DNA of 64,000 nucleotides from Curtobacterium flaccumfaciens pv. betae (lineage in GTDB: Bacteria > Actinomycetota > Actinomycetes > Actinomycetales > Microbacteriaceae): the NCBI RefSeq assembly GCF_026241855.1, contig NZ_JAPJDC010000002.1:1-64000 (forward strand), written 5' to 3'. The notes beneath the pieces were generated by a model that made no database searches, was not told the origin of the DNA, and saw only the letters and a program-made list of their open reading frames with translations. Shown in pieces: positions 51,181 through 60,500 of the stretch. The position numbers and the translations under genes were made by a program. Position 1 is the stretch's first letter. Each line of letters starts with the position of its first letter.

Positions 51181-51297
51181 CGGCCCCGGCCTGTTGGGGG
51201 GAACAGACCGGGGCCGGCTGCAGCTCGAGCGAATTGGGGGGCTGCTCGAGCCGCGACGCCCGAAGCCACTGGGGGGAATGGTCCGGACGCAGACCAT
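51181..51297. repeat. Three tandem hairpins with GGGGGG loops
   Basis: Stem-loops at 51181-51216 (CGGCCCCGG/CCGGGGCCG with inner CTGTT/AACAG), 51223-51251 (GCTCGAGC arms) and about 51266-51281 each expose a T(T)GGGGGG loop. They lie in a gene-free stretch (51011-51337) downstream of leader B on the plus strand. Repeated loop sequence with varied stems suggests a binding or antisense RNA. Confidence 0.45.
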
Positions 51298-51337
51298 CAC
51301 GGTACGCATGACCCCCGACGTCGGCAACCGGGGCCGG

Positions 51338-51613
51338 CTATGACGTCGCTGAGAACTCCACACGGTGCTTCACGGCGGCCCGCCACACCCACGCCGCAGT
51401 CGCGGCCTGCCCACTCCCCCACTCGACCAGGACCGCGTCACCGGTCGCGGCGATCGCCTTCGCTTCCACGCGGCGATCGACACCACGGTAGGTGCGGATC
51501 CACGCGTGTACGGGCGCGGGCGGCACGACGTCGCCCACCGGGCCACCGCGGGCGTCTGCGGGCAGCGACACGGCTTCCTCGGGCACCCAGCGGCCACGCC
51601 GGCGCTGACCCAT
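51338..51613 (-). CDS. Small protein, tandem paralogue 2
   Basis: 91 aa from ATG 51613. The C-terminal half (VHAWIRTYRGVDRRVEAKAIAATGDAVLVEWGSGQAATAAWVWRAAVKHR) parallels the preceding gene's VWVRVEFTR...AVYVQL...HHVWLPLERIKKR, so the two look like paralogues of an SH3-like fold. Its ATG overlaps the stop of the preceding gene (TGATG). No family name given. Confidence 0.5.
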   Translation of the reverse strand: MGQRRRGRWVPEEAVSLPADARGGPVGDVVPPAPVHAWIRTYRGVDRRVEAKAIAATGDAVLVEWGSGQAATAAWVWRAAVKHRVEFSATS

Positions 51614-51897
51614 CAGCGGCGGCCCTGCGGCTTCAGAGCACGCTTCTTGATCCGCTCGAGGGGCAACCACACGTGGTGCACGAAGCCCATATGCACGAGC
51701 TGCACGTAGACGGCGTCGCCGTCCGCCTGCTCAACGAACCCGGGGCACGTCTGCAGGCCCGACCGGGTGAACTCGACCCGCACCCACACCGCCGGGTAGC
51801 CCGACACCCTGTCAGGCGCCGGCGGGGCGTCGATGCCGAGCGGCTGGTCCTCGGGCGGATCGGGGTGGATGGGCGGCGCCCACCGGTGTTCGGGCAT
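51613..51897 (-). CDS. Small protein, tandem paralogue 1
   Basis: 94 aa from ATG 51897. A Pro-rich N-terminus is followed by YPAVWVRVEFTRSGLQTCPGFVEQADGDAVYVQLVHMGFVHHVWLPLERIKKR, strand-rich and basic at the end. Coupled to the paralogue downstream by a one-base overlap. No family recognised. Confidence 0.5.
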   Translation of the reverse strand: MPEHRWAPPIHPDPPEDQPLGIDAPPAPDRVSGYPAVWVRVEFTRSGLQTCPGFVEQADGDAVYVQLVHMGFVHHVWLPLERIKKRALKPQGRR

Positions 51898-51961
51898 GCC
51901 ACCGATGATGACCGCGGCCGCCGACGCCGCAGGTGTCGGAGCGCGCTGCGAGGATGGATCC

Positions 51962-52105
51962 ATGACCACCGTCCGCGGCACGATCCGCTCCACGAACACC
52001 ATCACCGCCGACGGCCACGCAGACGATCAGAGCACCGCCCTGGCCGCCTACCTGCAGTCGATCCCCGAAGGGTGGATCAGCCTCGGCATCACCGTCGACG
52101 CCTGA
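51962..52105 (+). CDS. Possible 47-aa small protein
   Basis: ATG 51962 to TGA 52105 encodes MTTVRGTIRSTNTITADGHA and 27 more residues. A weak AGGATGG lies upstream. It sits on the opposite strand between two short gene pairs. Coding status uncertain. Confidence 0.35.
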   Translation: MTTVRGTIRSTNTITADGHADDQSTALAAYLQSIPEGWISLGITVDA

Positions 52106-52114
52106 CGCCGACGG

Positions 52115-52300
52115 TCACTGCCGGCGCCGCTCGTCTTGCACCAGTCCGATCAGCGCGAGGGTGCGCTGCAGCTCAGCCTCGGACTCCCAGAAGCCGGCCA
52201 CAGAACGGTCGAGGAGGTTCAACTGCTTGATCGCACGCCGGCGTGCAGCCGCGAGTTCGTCGACGGTGAGCCACTGCAACGCCTCGAACTCGTCTGTCAC
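52115..52300 (-). CDS. Small helical protein
   Basis: 61 aa from GTG 52300: MTDEFEALQWLTVDELAAAR, then RRRAIKQLNLLDRSVAGFWE. Acidic then basic, amphipathic, fits a small regulator or antitoxin-like helical protein. No family recognised. Confidence 0.45.
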   Translation of the reverse strand: MTDEFEALQWLTVDELAAARRRAIKQLNLLDRSVAGFWESEAELQRTLALIGLVQDERRRQ

Positions 52301-52483
52301 ATCGCGGAGCGTACCCGTGCCTCAACTGCCATCTTCACTGACCAGCCACCTCGAACAACCGCGCCGACGTGGCACGCCTGACCATGACTGTTCCGATGGC
52401 CTGCGCAGCGAAGCGAAGACAGGGCGCCGCGCGTAGCGCGTATCCGTGTGCCCTCTGCCGGTGCCCCGAACTACGGTGGCCGC

Positions 52484-52861
52484 ATGGAGACCGACTACGC
52501 AGCACCCCGCGACGGACTGCGGATCCTCGTCGAGACGGCCAGCGAATACGAAGGCATCCGGGCGGCACGACTCTTTGACCCAGCCGTCGGCGAGCCGTTC
52601 GACCCCGGTCATCGATGGGGGCGAATCCTCGCCTACGCGTGGCCCATTGACCCTGACCTCGTCCTGTTCTCCGGAGTGTCCTACATAGCTGGTGTGCGCG
52701 CGGAGTGTGACCGTTTGCAGCGGCGCCCGCCTGCTTGGGATGAAGTTGTCGACCATCTGGCGATTGCAATCGATCCCGGGCGTTACCCGGAGATCGTCGT
52801 CGACGACCTTGGCCGGTTCATCCGAGGACAGGTACCGCACCTCTACGGCGCCCGGATCTGA
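52484..52861 (+). CDS. Unknown protein
   Basis: 125 aa from ATG 52484. It is soluble, with WGRILAYAWPIDPDLVLFSGVSYIAGVRAECDRL and a final VVDDLGRFIRGQVPHLYG. Standalone gene. No family recognised. Confidence 0.5.
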   Translation: METDYAAPRDGLRILVETASEYEGIRAARLFDPAVGEPFDPGHRWGRILAYAWPIDPDLVLFSGVSYIAGVRAECDRLQRRPPAWDEVVDHLAIAIDPGRYPEIVVDDLGRFIRGQVPHLYGARI

Positions 52862-52901
52862 CGGCTCACCGCTCGCACACAGCGTCTCGATAGCCGATCG
52901 T

Positions 52902-53081
52902 CTACCGGTCGCTGGAACGACGCTCGGCTCGAGCTCGACGTCGCTCGTCACGCCTCGCCCGCCACTCGGCGTCCTGCTGATCCTGCAGCGGGCTTCGACT
53001 CATGCTCCCGCGGGCCGCGAGGAAGATGAGCACGGCGACGACAACCAGGACTACCGGCACGAGCAACTGCAGAATCAACAT
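52902..53081 (-). CDS. Small single-helix membrane protein
   Basis: 59 aa from ATG 53081 (AGGGG 8 bp upstream) to TAG 52902-52904. A membrane helix occupies residues 3-22 (ILQLLVPVVLVVVAVLIFLA) and a very basic tail follows (WRARRDERRRARAERRSSDR). The single-helix plus Arg-rich cytoplasmic tail is typical of small bacterial membrane proteins; function unknown. Confidence 0.55.
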   Translation of the reverse strand: MLILQLLVPVVLVVVAVLIFLAARGSMSRSPLQDQQDAEWRARRDERRRARAERRSSDR

Positions 53082-53212
53082 TGCTACCCCTATCGATCGG
53101 TCGTGCCACTCCAGATGTGGGTGGAGCTTAGCGAGCCGTTGGCGACAGAGGTGCCGTCCGGTTGCCGATCGCTCGCCGGACGGTCTGCAGGGGCCCGCTG
53201 GGCTGTGTGGAC

Positions 53213-53244
53213 GGGCCGGAGGAGCTTCGTCTCAACTCCGGCCC
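53213..53244. terminator. Hairpin terminator of GntR copy 1
   Basis: GGGCCGGAG (53213-53221) pairs with CTCCGGCCC (53236-53244). The stem is about 100 bp past the gene stop. Confidence 0.5.
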
Positions 53245-53347
53245 GCGCAGGAGCTGGTGAGACCCCTGCGCGTGACCGTAACCCGGGGGACGCGACAGCA
53301 TCAGCGAGAGTCCGCGATGCGTCGCGCCCGATGCCGAGCGCCGGCGG

Positions 53348-53920
53348 TCAGATCTTCGCGAGGGCGCCAGCCGTTGCAGCTGCCGCTTCCCAGTCGATGT
53401 TCGCGTCAGCAGCAGGGGCGTGGAACTTGACCCGTCCACGCACGGCGGCCTCGGTCGCCGTGTAGAGCGGGTTGTCGAACCCAGCGATGAGCGCCGCGAC
53501 AGCGTCCTGCAGCCCTCGGTACGCGTCGACGTCGTGCGCGTCGACGCCAGCAGTTACCTTGCTCGCAGCAGCAGCCGCGGTCTTCCTCGCATCAGCGATG
53601 GCTTCGCCAGCGTGATCGATCGCCCACGCGTGCAGCGCAGCCAGGAGCATGGCCGCCTGATCGTGCGCAGGACCCGAAAGGCTAGCGACCCGGGTGTACC
53701 GGTTCGCGGCCATCTCCACGAGACCTTCGGACTCAAGCCGGGCGATCGCTTCCCGCACCGGAGTACGAGAGACACCGAGCCAGCTCGTGAGCTCCTCATC
53801 GTTCAGACGCTCCCCCGCCTCGAGGGTGCCGTTCTCGATCGCCTCGAGCATCTGCTCGTAGACGACGTCACGGAGAAGACGGCGGGGACCCTGGCTGGTC
53901 GGAGACTTCGGAACAGGCAT
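53348..53920 (-). CDS. GntR-family regulator, copy 1
   Basis: 190 aa. The winged-helix half has YEQMLEAIENGTLEAGERLNDEELTSWLGVSRTPVREAIARLESEGLVEMAANRYTRVASL. The C-terminal helical part (about 90-190) is short for an FCD domain (usually about 125 residues), so the effector pocket is reduced or different. A palindrome (CCGGGACCATATCCCGG, 53922-53938) directly precedes the start and is a likely autoregulatory operator. Nearly identical to the copy at 56786-57358. Confidence 0.85.
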   Translation of the reverse strand: MPVPKSPTSQGPRRLLRDVVYEQMLEAIENGTLEAGERLNDEELTSWLGVSRTPVREAIARLESEGLVEMAANRYTRVASLSGPAHDQAAMLLAALHAWAIDHAGEAIADARKTAAAAASKVTAGVDAHDVDAYRGLQDAVAALIAGFDNPLYTATEAAVRGRVKFHAPAADANIDWEAAAATAGALAKI

Positions 53921-54350
53921 GCCGGGACCATATCCCGGATATCAGTGCATGGTCCGCTCGCCACTCCGGTCGATGGAAGCCGTGGGCCGGTAGCGACGCG
54001 GGCAATCGCGCCCCGGCCCGAGCGCTAGGGCAACGCTCCAGGACCGGAGCGTCGATGCTCACCAGCGAGCCCTAGTCAGAGACCAATCGGGTGTGGCTCG
54101 CACAAGGAACCTACGCGTCCCCCCTTTGGAGGACAAGGGGTTGGGCAGCTCACGCAGCACAAGAGCACTTCGGCTCGGTGTGCGCACACATGTTGCGCGA
54201 GGACTGTGACGGGTAGGTGCCGGACCGATCGGGTCGGAATGGCACCTGGATGGGGACAGCGTTCTTCTGGCCCCGGCGGGTCGAGCCGGGGTTAGGGAGA
54301 ACGGCACCCCGCTCGACCCGTACCTACGCGCCGACGGGGTGAGCTGGAAA
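53921..54350. other. Gene-free stretch with GntR operator and TetR terminator
   Basis: 430 bp with no convincing gene. It holds the GntR palindrome (53922-53938) and a hairpin CCCCGGC/GCCGGGG (54271-54291) after the TetR gene. I looked for tRNA-like folds and saw none. Short frames here lack coding character. Confidence 0.5.
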
Positions 54351-54905
54351 TCAATGAGCCGGTGGCCGAAGCCCGGTAAGCACCAGGGTGAGAACCCGGT
54401 GCCATGCGTCTGCAGGTGCGGGCGGATTCATGACGGATACGACTGCGGCACAGACCGCTCGAAAGTCAGCGAACGAGAAGTCGTCACGGACGAGCCCTTG
54501 GGTATGGTCGGCGGCGATGAGGGCACCTATGGGCCCCTCCGACTCCTCGATCGCGAGGCGGACCTCGTTGCCGAGTCCCGTTGCGTGGCCAAGCAGCGCA
54601 GCACGCAACGCTCCGTCCTCTGCGGCGCTGGCCATGTACGCCTCAAGCAGCGTTCGCACGCGAGAGCGCCCGTCGGCCTGCTCGCCGGCGAACCGAACAG
54701 CATCGTCCGCGAGTCGACGAATGCGGAGCGCGGCGATCGCGTCGACGAGGGCCGCCTTGTCAGGAAAGTGCCGGTAGAGCGTCCCCACACCAACGCCAGC
54801 ATCCGACGCGATCTGCTCCATGGACACTCCAGTGCCCGAAGCGCGAAGAAGCACCGCGGCATGCTCCGTGATCCGCTGGCGATTGCGCTCCGCATCCGCT
54901 CGCAT
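54351..54905 (-). CDS. TetR-family regulator of the amidohydrolase
   Basis: 184 aa from ATG 54905; the frame is open further upstream but with poor codons. The HTH is RITEHAAVLLRASGTGVSMEQIASDAGVGVGTLYRHFPDKAALVDAI. The C-terminal domain is a typical TetR helical bundle (about 60-184). It is divergent from the amidohydrolase gene across a perfect 22-bp palindrome, so it probably represses both. Confidence 0.85.
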   Translation of the reverse strand: MRADAERNRQRITEHAAVLLRASGTGVSMEQIASDAGVGVGTLYRHFPDKAALVDAIAALRIRRLADDAVRFAGEQADGRSRVRTLLEAYMASAAEDGALRAALLGHATGLGNEVRLAIEESEGPIGALIAADHTQGLVRDDFSFADFRAVCAAVVSVMNPPAPADAWHRVLTLVLTGLRPPAH

Positions 54906-54945
54906 CGTGCCCCTTCCTTCTGCAACGTCTGAGGCGTACCGTATC

Positions 54946-54967
54946 AAACGGAAGCATGCTTCCGTTT
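54946..54967. promoter_or_regulatory. Perfect 22-bp palindrome, probable TetR operator
   Basis: The arms AAACGGAAGCA and TGCTTCCGTTT meet at 54956/54957. It lies between the TetR gene (start 54905) and the amidohydrolase gene (start 54984). Confidence 0.8.
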
Positions 54968-54983
54968 ACGAATTGGAGACCCT

Positions 54984-56603
54984 ATGAACGCCCCAGCCGA
55001 ACTCATCGTCGAAGCTCGCACCGACACCACCCGGGCGGCAGTCGCCGTGCGCGGCGGCAGGATCGTGGCGGTCGCCGCGGATGCCGCCGGCGTCGATGCA
55101 CTGCACGGCACCTGGCGCGGCGACTCCACCTCCGTCCTCCCACAACACGGGGTCCTTGCTCCGCTCTTCATCGACACGCACAACCACCTCGCGTTGGCAT
55201 CTCGGAACGTGCTCGGAGTGCCCATGCACGACGTGCGAACGATCGACGAGATCCTCGATCGCATCCGGGAACGCGCCGCGCAGACTCCGGCAGGATCCTG
55301 GGTCATCACCGCGGCGGACTGGCACGAGATGCAGCTACAGGAACGCCGCTTCCCCACCGCAGTCGAGCTCGACGACGCAGCACCGGACCACCTCGTCCTG
55401 GTGCAGCGTGGCGGCCACAACGCCGTCCTGAACAATGCAGCGCTTGCTGCTGCCGGCGTCACCGCAACCTCCGGCGACGTCGCTGACGGGTATGTCGCTC
55501 GGGCCGACGACGGGACCCCCACCGGGCTGCTCCAGGACGGTGCGCTCACCGCGATGCAGTCAATGCTCCCCGGGGTATCCCAGGAGGACCTCATCAAGGG
55601 GATCGAAGCGACGAGTCGCACCTACCGGGCAGCCGGCGTCGGCGTCGTCCGGGACCCAGCCGTGTCCGTGGAGGAGTGGGGTGCGTTGCAGCGGGCCCGA
55701 TCAGAGAACCGGTTGCACGTTCGAGCGTTCTCGATGATCTTCTCCCCCTCTCCGCTCATCGCTGCGGCTGGCTCCATGGATGCATACCTCGACGGACTTG
55801 AGGCAAAGGGAATCCACCCGGACGACGGCGACGACCTCCTCCGACTCTGGGGCATCAAACTCGTCGTCGACGGCGGGGTGGAAGCCGCCGCGCTCCGCGA
55901 GCCCTACGCCGACCGGCCGGACTTCACCGGCACCCTGCTGATGACGCCCGACGCGCTGACGGATGCACTGCGCGCCTGCGTCACCCGCGGATGGCCCGTC
56001 GGCACCCACGCCTGCGGAGACGCCGGAATCGACGCGTTCCTCGACGCCGTCCAGCGGAACGTGGACCGCGGCATCCAGCACGAACACGGTCACGTCGTCA
56101 TGGAGCACGGCGCCCTCATGGACGCCGACCAGATCGCGCGAGCAATCGCACTCGACGTGCACATCACCGCCCAGGAAGCGCTCCGAGATGGGCTCATCGC
56201 ACCGTTCGTCGAAGCATGGGGACAGCAGCGGGCCTCCGCGATGTTCCCCTGGCGGGAACTGCTCGACGCTGGCGCATCCGTCAGCGCCGGCACCGACCAC
56301 CCCATCAGCCCCCTCGACCCGATCGCCGGCATCCTCGGAATGACGACCCGACGCACGACGCTTGGGATCCTCGGCGCAGAGCACGCGTGCACCAGAGACG
56401 AGGCGCTCGAGCTCTACACACGTGCAGGCGCGGCGCTCCTTGGGCACGACCTCACGGGAACGATCACGGTCGGAGCGCCGGCCGACTTCGCCGTGTACCC
56501 GGTCGATTTGCACCGAGCCTCAGACGAGTCGCTTGCCGGCGCCCGTCCAGCCCTGAGCATCCTCGCCGGCGAGGTGTTGCACCACCAGGAGGAGTCTCGA
56601 TAG
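54984..56603 (+). CDS. YtcJ-like amidohydrolase
   Basis: 539 aa from ATG 54984. The metal-dependent hydrolase fold is marked by LFIDTHNHLA (H-x-H), KLVVDGGVE (Lys candidate), GTHACGDAGI, HVVMEHGAL and AGTDHP. Large members of this family (YtcJ, NfdA) hydrolyse N-acyl or N-formyl substrates. The gene is under probable TetR control, and lies between the two GntR copies. Substrate unknown. Confidence 0.85.
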   Translation: MNAPAELIVEARTDTTRAAVAVRGGRIVAVAADAAGVDALHGTWRGDSTSVLPQHGVLAPLFIDTHNHLALASRNVLGVPMHDVRTIDEILDRIRERAAQTPAGSWVITAADWHEMQLQERRFPTAVELDDAAPDHLVLVQRGGHNAVLNNAALAAAGVTATSGDVADGYVARADDGTPTGLLQDGALTAMQSMLPGVSQEDLIKGIEATSRTYRAAGVGVVRDPAVSVEEWGALQRARSENRLHVRAFSMIFSPSPLIAAAGSMDAYLDGLEAKGIHPDDGDDLLRLWGIKLVVDGGVEAAALREPYADRPDFTGTLLMTPDALTDALRACVTRGWPVGTHACGDAGIDAFLDAVQRNVDRGIQHEHGHVVMEHGALMDADQIARAIALDVHITAQEALRDGLIAPFVEAWGQQRASAMFPWRELLDAGASVSAGTDHPISPLDPIAGILGMTTRRTTLGILGAEHACTRDEALELYTRAGAALLGHDLTGTITVGAPADFAVYPVDLHRASDESLAGARPALSILAGEVLHHQEESR

Positions 56604-56654
56604 CCGATCGTTCACCGCACGGTCGGCACGAGCCCACTGGGCCGTTTGGACGGA

Positions 56655-56680
56655 CCGGAGGAGCTTCGTCTCAACTCCGG
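56655..56680. terminator. Hairpin terminator of GntR copy 2
   Basis: CCGGAG (56655-56660) and CTCCGG (56675-56680) form the stem; equivalent to 53213-53244. Confidence 0.45.
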
Positions 56681-56785
56681 CCCGCCCAGGAGCTGGTGAG
56701 ACCCCTGCGCGTGACCGTAGCCGTGCGGACACGACAGCAGTGGCAACAGTCCGCGATACGTCGCGCCCGGCCTCGGCACCGGCGG

Positions 56786-57358
56786 TCAGTTATTCGCGAG
56801 GGCGCCAGCCGTCGCGGCCGCCGCGTCCCAGGCGATGTTCGCGTCCGGGGCAGGGGCGTGGAACTTCACCCGGCCACGCACCGCGGCCTCGGTCGCCGTG
56901 TAGAGCGCGTTGTCGAATCCGGCGATGAGCGCCGCGACAGCGTCCTGCAGCCCCCGATACGCGTCGACGCCGTGCGCGTCGACGCCGGCAGTGAGCTTGC
57001 CTGCAGCAGCAGCCGCAGTCTTCCGGGCATCAGCCGTCGCATCGCCAGCGTGCTCGATCGCCCACGCGTGCAGCGCAGCCAGGAGCATGGCTGCCTGGTC
57101 ATGCGCCGGGCCGGAAAGACTGGCGACCCGGGTGTACCGGTTCGCGGCCATCTCCACGAGACCTTCCGACTCGAGCCGGGCGATCGCTTCCCGCACCGGA
57201 GTACGAGAGACACCGAGCCAGCTCGTGAGCTCCTCATCGTTCAGACGCTCCCCCGCCTCGAGGGTGCCGTTCTCGATCGCCTCGAGCATCTGCTCATAGA
57301 CGACATCACGGAGAAGACGGCGGGGACCCTGGCTGGTCGGAGACTTCGGAACAGGCAT
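56786..57358 (-). CDS. GntR-family regulator, copy 2
   Basis: 190 aa, nearly identical to copy 1 through the HTH; differences cluster in the C-terminal part (HAGDATADARKTAAAAAGKL; FHAPAPDANIAWDAAAATAG). The same palindrome precedes its start at 57360-57376, so the two proteins may bind both sites. It ends 183 bp after the amidohydrolase stop, convergent. Confidence 0.85.
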   Translation of the reverse strand: MPVPKSPTSQGPRRLLRDVVYEQMLEAIENGTLEAGERLNDEELTSWLGVSRTPVREAIARLESEGLVEMAANRYTRVASLSGPAHDQAAMLLAALHAWAIEHAGDATADARKTAAAAAGKLTAGVDAHGVDAYRGLQDAVAALIAGFDNALYTATEAAVRGRVKFHAPAPDANIAWDAAAATAGALANN

Positions 57359-57504
57359 ACCGGGACCATATCCCGGATATCAGTCGCGCGTGGGGCGCCG
57401 CACTGACCCGTCGCCAGCTGACGCGTGGGTCAGCAGTGCGCGTGTGATCGATTTCGGAAGTAGCCGCCGGTGTAGACAGCAAGGATCCCGACCCCGGCGA
57501 CTTG

Positions 57505-60500
57505 CTATCGGCCGATAGCTCCTGGTTCATGTTCATGCTCAAACAGGTCGTTACGGCGCCGTCGGAGAACACTGGGCGCCGTCAGGAGGGCAGCGCCGAG
57601 GACGATGAGGCCGGCACTCAGTGGCAGCAGCCACGCCTCGTTGAACCCAGTGAATGCCAGGCCCGGCGGAGCGGGAGAGGCAGCCGGAGGTGCGGACGGG
57701 ACAGGAGTGGCCGCCGGATGGGTGGGAGACGTCGGTGTGACCGTCCGCACGTCGGCCGTGGACGGGTTGGAGCCCACCGGGTCACCGTTCGGGGTGGTGC
57801 CGACCGCGGTCGCGGTGTTCGACAGCGTCCTGTCTGTCAGGTCAGCGTGGGTGGTGGAGTACACGGCGGTGCAGGTCACCGATTGGCCGGGCGCGAGTGA
57901 CTGCGCGGCGGCTGGACAGGTCGGTGCCGGAAGGGTGCCGGAGCCGGTGAAGGTTCCCTCGGCGGGACGCACGTCCCGCTGGGTCACTTCGCCGGTGTTG
58001 GTGATGGTGAACGAGTACGTCACCTTCTGGCCGACGGTGTGCACCTTCGTCAGGTCGGCTGTCTTCAGCAGCGCGAGCGCCGGGTGGGTGGTGCCGGGCA
58101 CGGTCGCCGTCGATGCGTTCGAGGTCACCGGAGTCCCACCGGGCGGGGTGCCGGCAGCGGTTGCGGTGTTCGTGATCTTCCCCGCGTCGACGTCGGACTG
58201 GGTCACCGTGTACGTGGCGGTGCAGGTCGCCGCAGCGCCGACGGGGAGACTATCGACTGGGCAGGTGATTGCAGACAGTTCGCCGGTGCCGGTGAAGTCA
58301 CCGTCGTCGATCGCGACATCCTCGAGCGGCACGTTGCCGGTGTTGGTGACCGCGAACGAGTACGTGATCGTCGTGCCGACCTGGATACCTCCGCGACCGG
58401 TCAGCGTGGCGGTCTTCACGAGCGACAGGCCGGGTGCCGGCGTGGTGGTCGGTGTGTGGGTTGTGGAGGGCTCGGACGAGGTTGCCGTGTCGGCGTGTGG
58501 CGGGGTTCCGTGGGAGGTGGCGGTGTTCTCGACCGTCCCTGCGCGGACATCGGCGGCGGTGACCGCGTACGGAGCGTCAGCGGTGCAGGTCTGCTCTGCG
58601 CCGACATCGAGCATCCGTGTGGGGCATGTCACTGGTCCGGCTTTTGTGTCGGTGACGCCGACGTCGGTCATCGTCGTGTTGCCGGTGTTGGTGACGGTGA
58701 ACGTGTAGGCGATGGTGTCGCCGGTGTCGGTAATGCCGTTGCCGTTGCCGTCGACCGGGGTTCCGGCGTGCTTGACGATCCCCATCGAGGGGTGCTGGTG
58801 TACGGGGATCCGCACGGTGGAGGGCTCAGACGTGATCGGGGTGTCCGAACCGGGTGGGGTGCCCTGCGCCGTTGCCGTGTTGGTGAGGTTCCCGCCGGCG
58901 TCGATGTCGGCCTGGGCGGTCGTGTACGTCGCAGTGCAGGTCGCATCCTGTCCAGATGCGAGTGCGGTCTCGGGGCAGTCGATCGCGGAGAGGTCGCCCG
59001 TTCCGGAGAACGTCCTGTCGGTGATGGTCGGTTTCGACAGCGTCACGTTGCCGGTGTTGGTGATGGTGAACGAGTAGGAGATCTTCTCCCCCGCGGCAGT
59101 GATCTCCGTGGCGTCTGCGGTCTTCTGCACGCTGATCGCGGGAGTCTGATCGACGGTCACCGTCGCGGTCGACGGGGTGGACGTGATCGGCTTGTCGGTG
59201 CCGGGCGGGGTGCCGGTCGCGGTCGCCGTGTTCGTGATTGTGCCGGCGTCGATGTCGGCTTGGGTGGTCGTGTAGGTCGCAGTGCAGGTCACGGCCGTTG
59301 CGGGGGCGAGGGAGCCGTCGGGGCAGGTGATGGTGGAGAGCTCGTCGGTGCCGGAGAAGTCCTGATCGGTGACGCCCACGTCGTGGAGGGTGACGTTGCC
59401 GGTGTTCGTGACGACGAACGAGTACGTCACCGTCTGGCCCGCTTTCGACACCGTTCCCGGGTCCGCGGTCTTCGTCACCGTGAGGGCGGGCGTCTGGTCG
59501 GCGGGCACCGTGACGGTGGAGGGGTCAGCGGGGACCGGGTCGCCGTCGGGCGTGGTGCCGGTGGCGGTCGCGGTGTTGGTGAGCGTCCCGGCGTCGACAT
59601 CTGCCTGGGTCACGACGTACGTCGCCGTGCAGGTCACGCTGGCGCCGGGTTCGATCGACGCTGCTGCGGCTGGGCAGGCGGGGTCGGTCAGGGTGCCGCT
59701 GCCGGAGAAGTCCCGCTCGGTGGGGTGGACGTCGGTGAGGGTGGTGTTGCCGGTGTTGGTCATCGCGAATGAGTACGTGACGGTTGCGCCGACGGTGTAG
59801 GACGCTTGGTCGGCTGGTGCAGCAGTCTTCTGCAGCGACAGCCCCGGTCGCTGGTCGATCGGGATGGCAACGGTCGACGGGTCAGACCGTGTCGAGCTGC
59901 TGGCGGCTGAGCCGGTGCCGGCCGCCGTTGCCGCGTTGGTGAGGTCCCCGCCGGCGTCGATGTCAGCCTGGGTCGTCGTGTACGTCGCGGTGCAGGTCTG
60001 GTCGTCACCGACCGGCAGGCTGGTGCTCGGGCAGACGATGGTGGAGAGCTCGCCGGTGCCGGAGAAGTTGCGGTCGGTGACGGCGACATCGTGGAGGGTG
60101 ACGTTGCCGGTGTTCGTGACGACGAACGAGTACGTCACCGTCTGGTTGGCGGCAGTGAGCCGCTGCCGATCCGCGGTTTTCACGACGGTGATCGCCGGGC
60201 GTTGGTTCACAGCGACCGTTGCTGTTGACGGGTCGGAGATGGTGGGTGCATCCGCTCGGGGTGGGGTGCCGTTCGCGGTTGCCGTGTTCGTCAGCGTGCC
60301 GGCGTCGATGTCGGCCTGGGTGACGGTGTACGTCGCCGAGCAGGTTTCCTGTCGGCCTGTGGCGAGGGACGCTTCGGGGCAGGTGATGGTGGAGAGCTCC
60401 CCGGTGCCGGAGAAGTCCTGATCGGTGACGCCCACGTCGTGGAGGGTGACGTTGCCGGTGTTCGTGACGACGAAGGAGTACGTCACCGTCTGGCCCGCTT

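Larger units (their letters stand above)
53192..53946. repeat. Direct repeat copy 1 (GntR gene and flanks)
   Basis: About 755 bp including the GntR gene and its terminator and operator; a second copy lies at 56631-57384 in the same orientation with high identity. The repeats flank the TetR/amidohydrolase pair and suggest duplication or a composite insertion. Both regions also contain GTCTCGATAGCCGATCGT (52884-52901 and 56594-56611). Confidence 0.8.
56631..57384. repeat. Direct repeat copy 2 (GntR gene and flanks)
   Basis: Matches 53192-53946 over about 754 bp in the same orientation. It includes a hairpin (56655-56680), the GntR gene and its start palindrome (57360-57376). Confidence 0.8.

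Noticed and set aside
54059..54307. 82-aa minus-strand frame
   Set aside because: Composition is Arg/Pro/Ser-rich with no domain, and it overlaps a terminator-like hairpin at 54271-54291.
53921..54350. tRNA or small gene in the gap between GntR and TetR
   Set aside because: No acceptor/T-loop pattern was found, and the open frames are Arg/Pro/Ser shadows.
58039..59772. Long plus-strand frame opposite the surface gene
   Set aside because: It mirrors the DUF7507 repeats and shows only low-complexity Gly/Arg/Val sequence.
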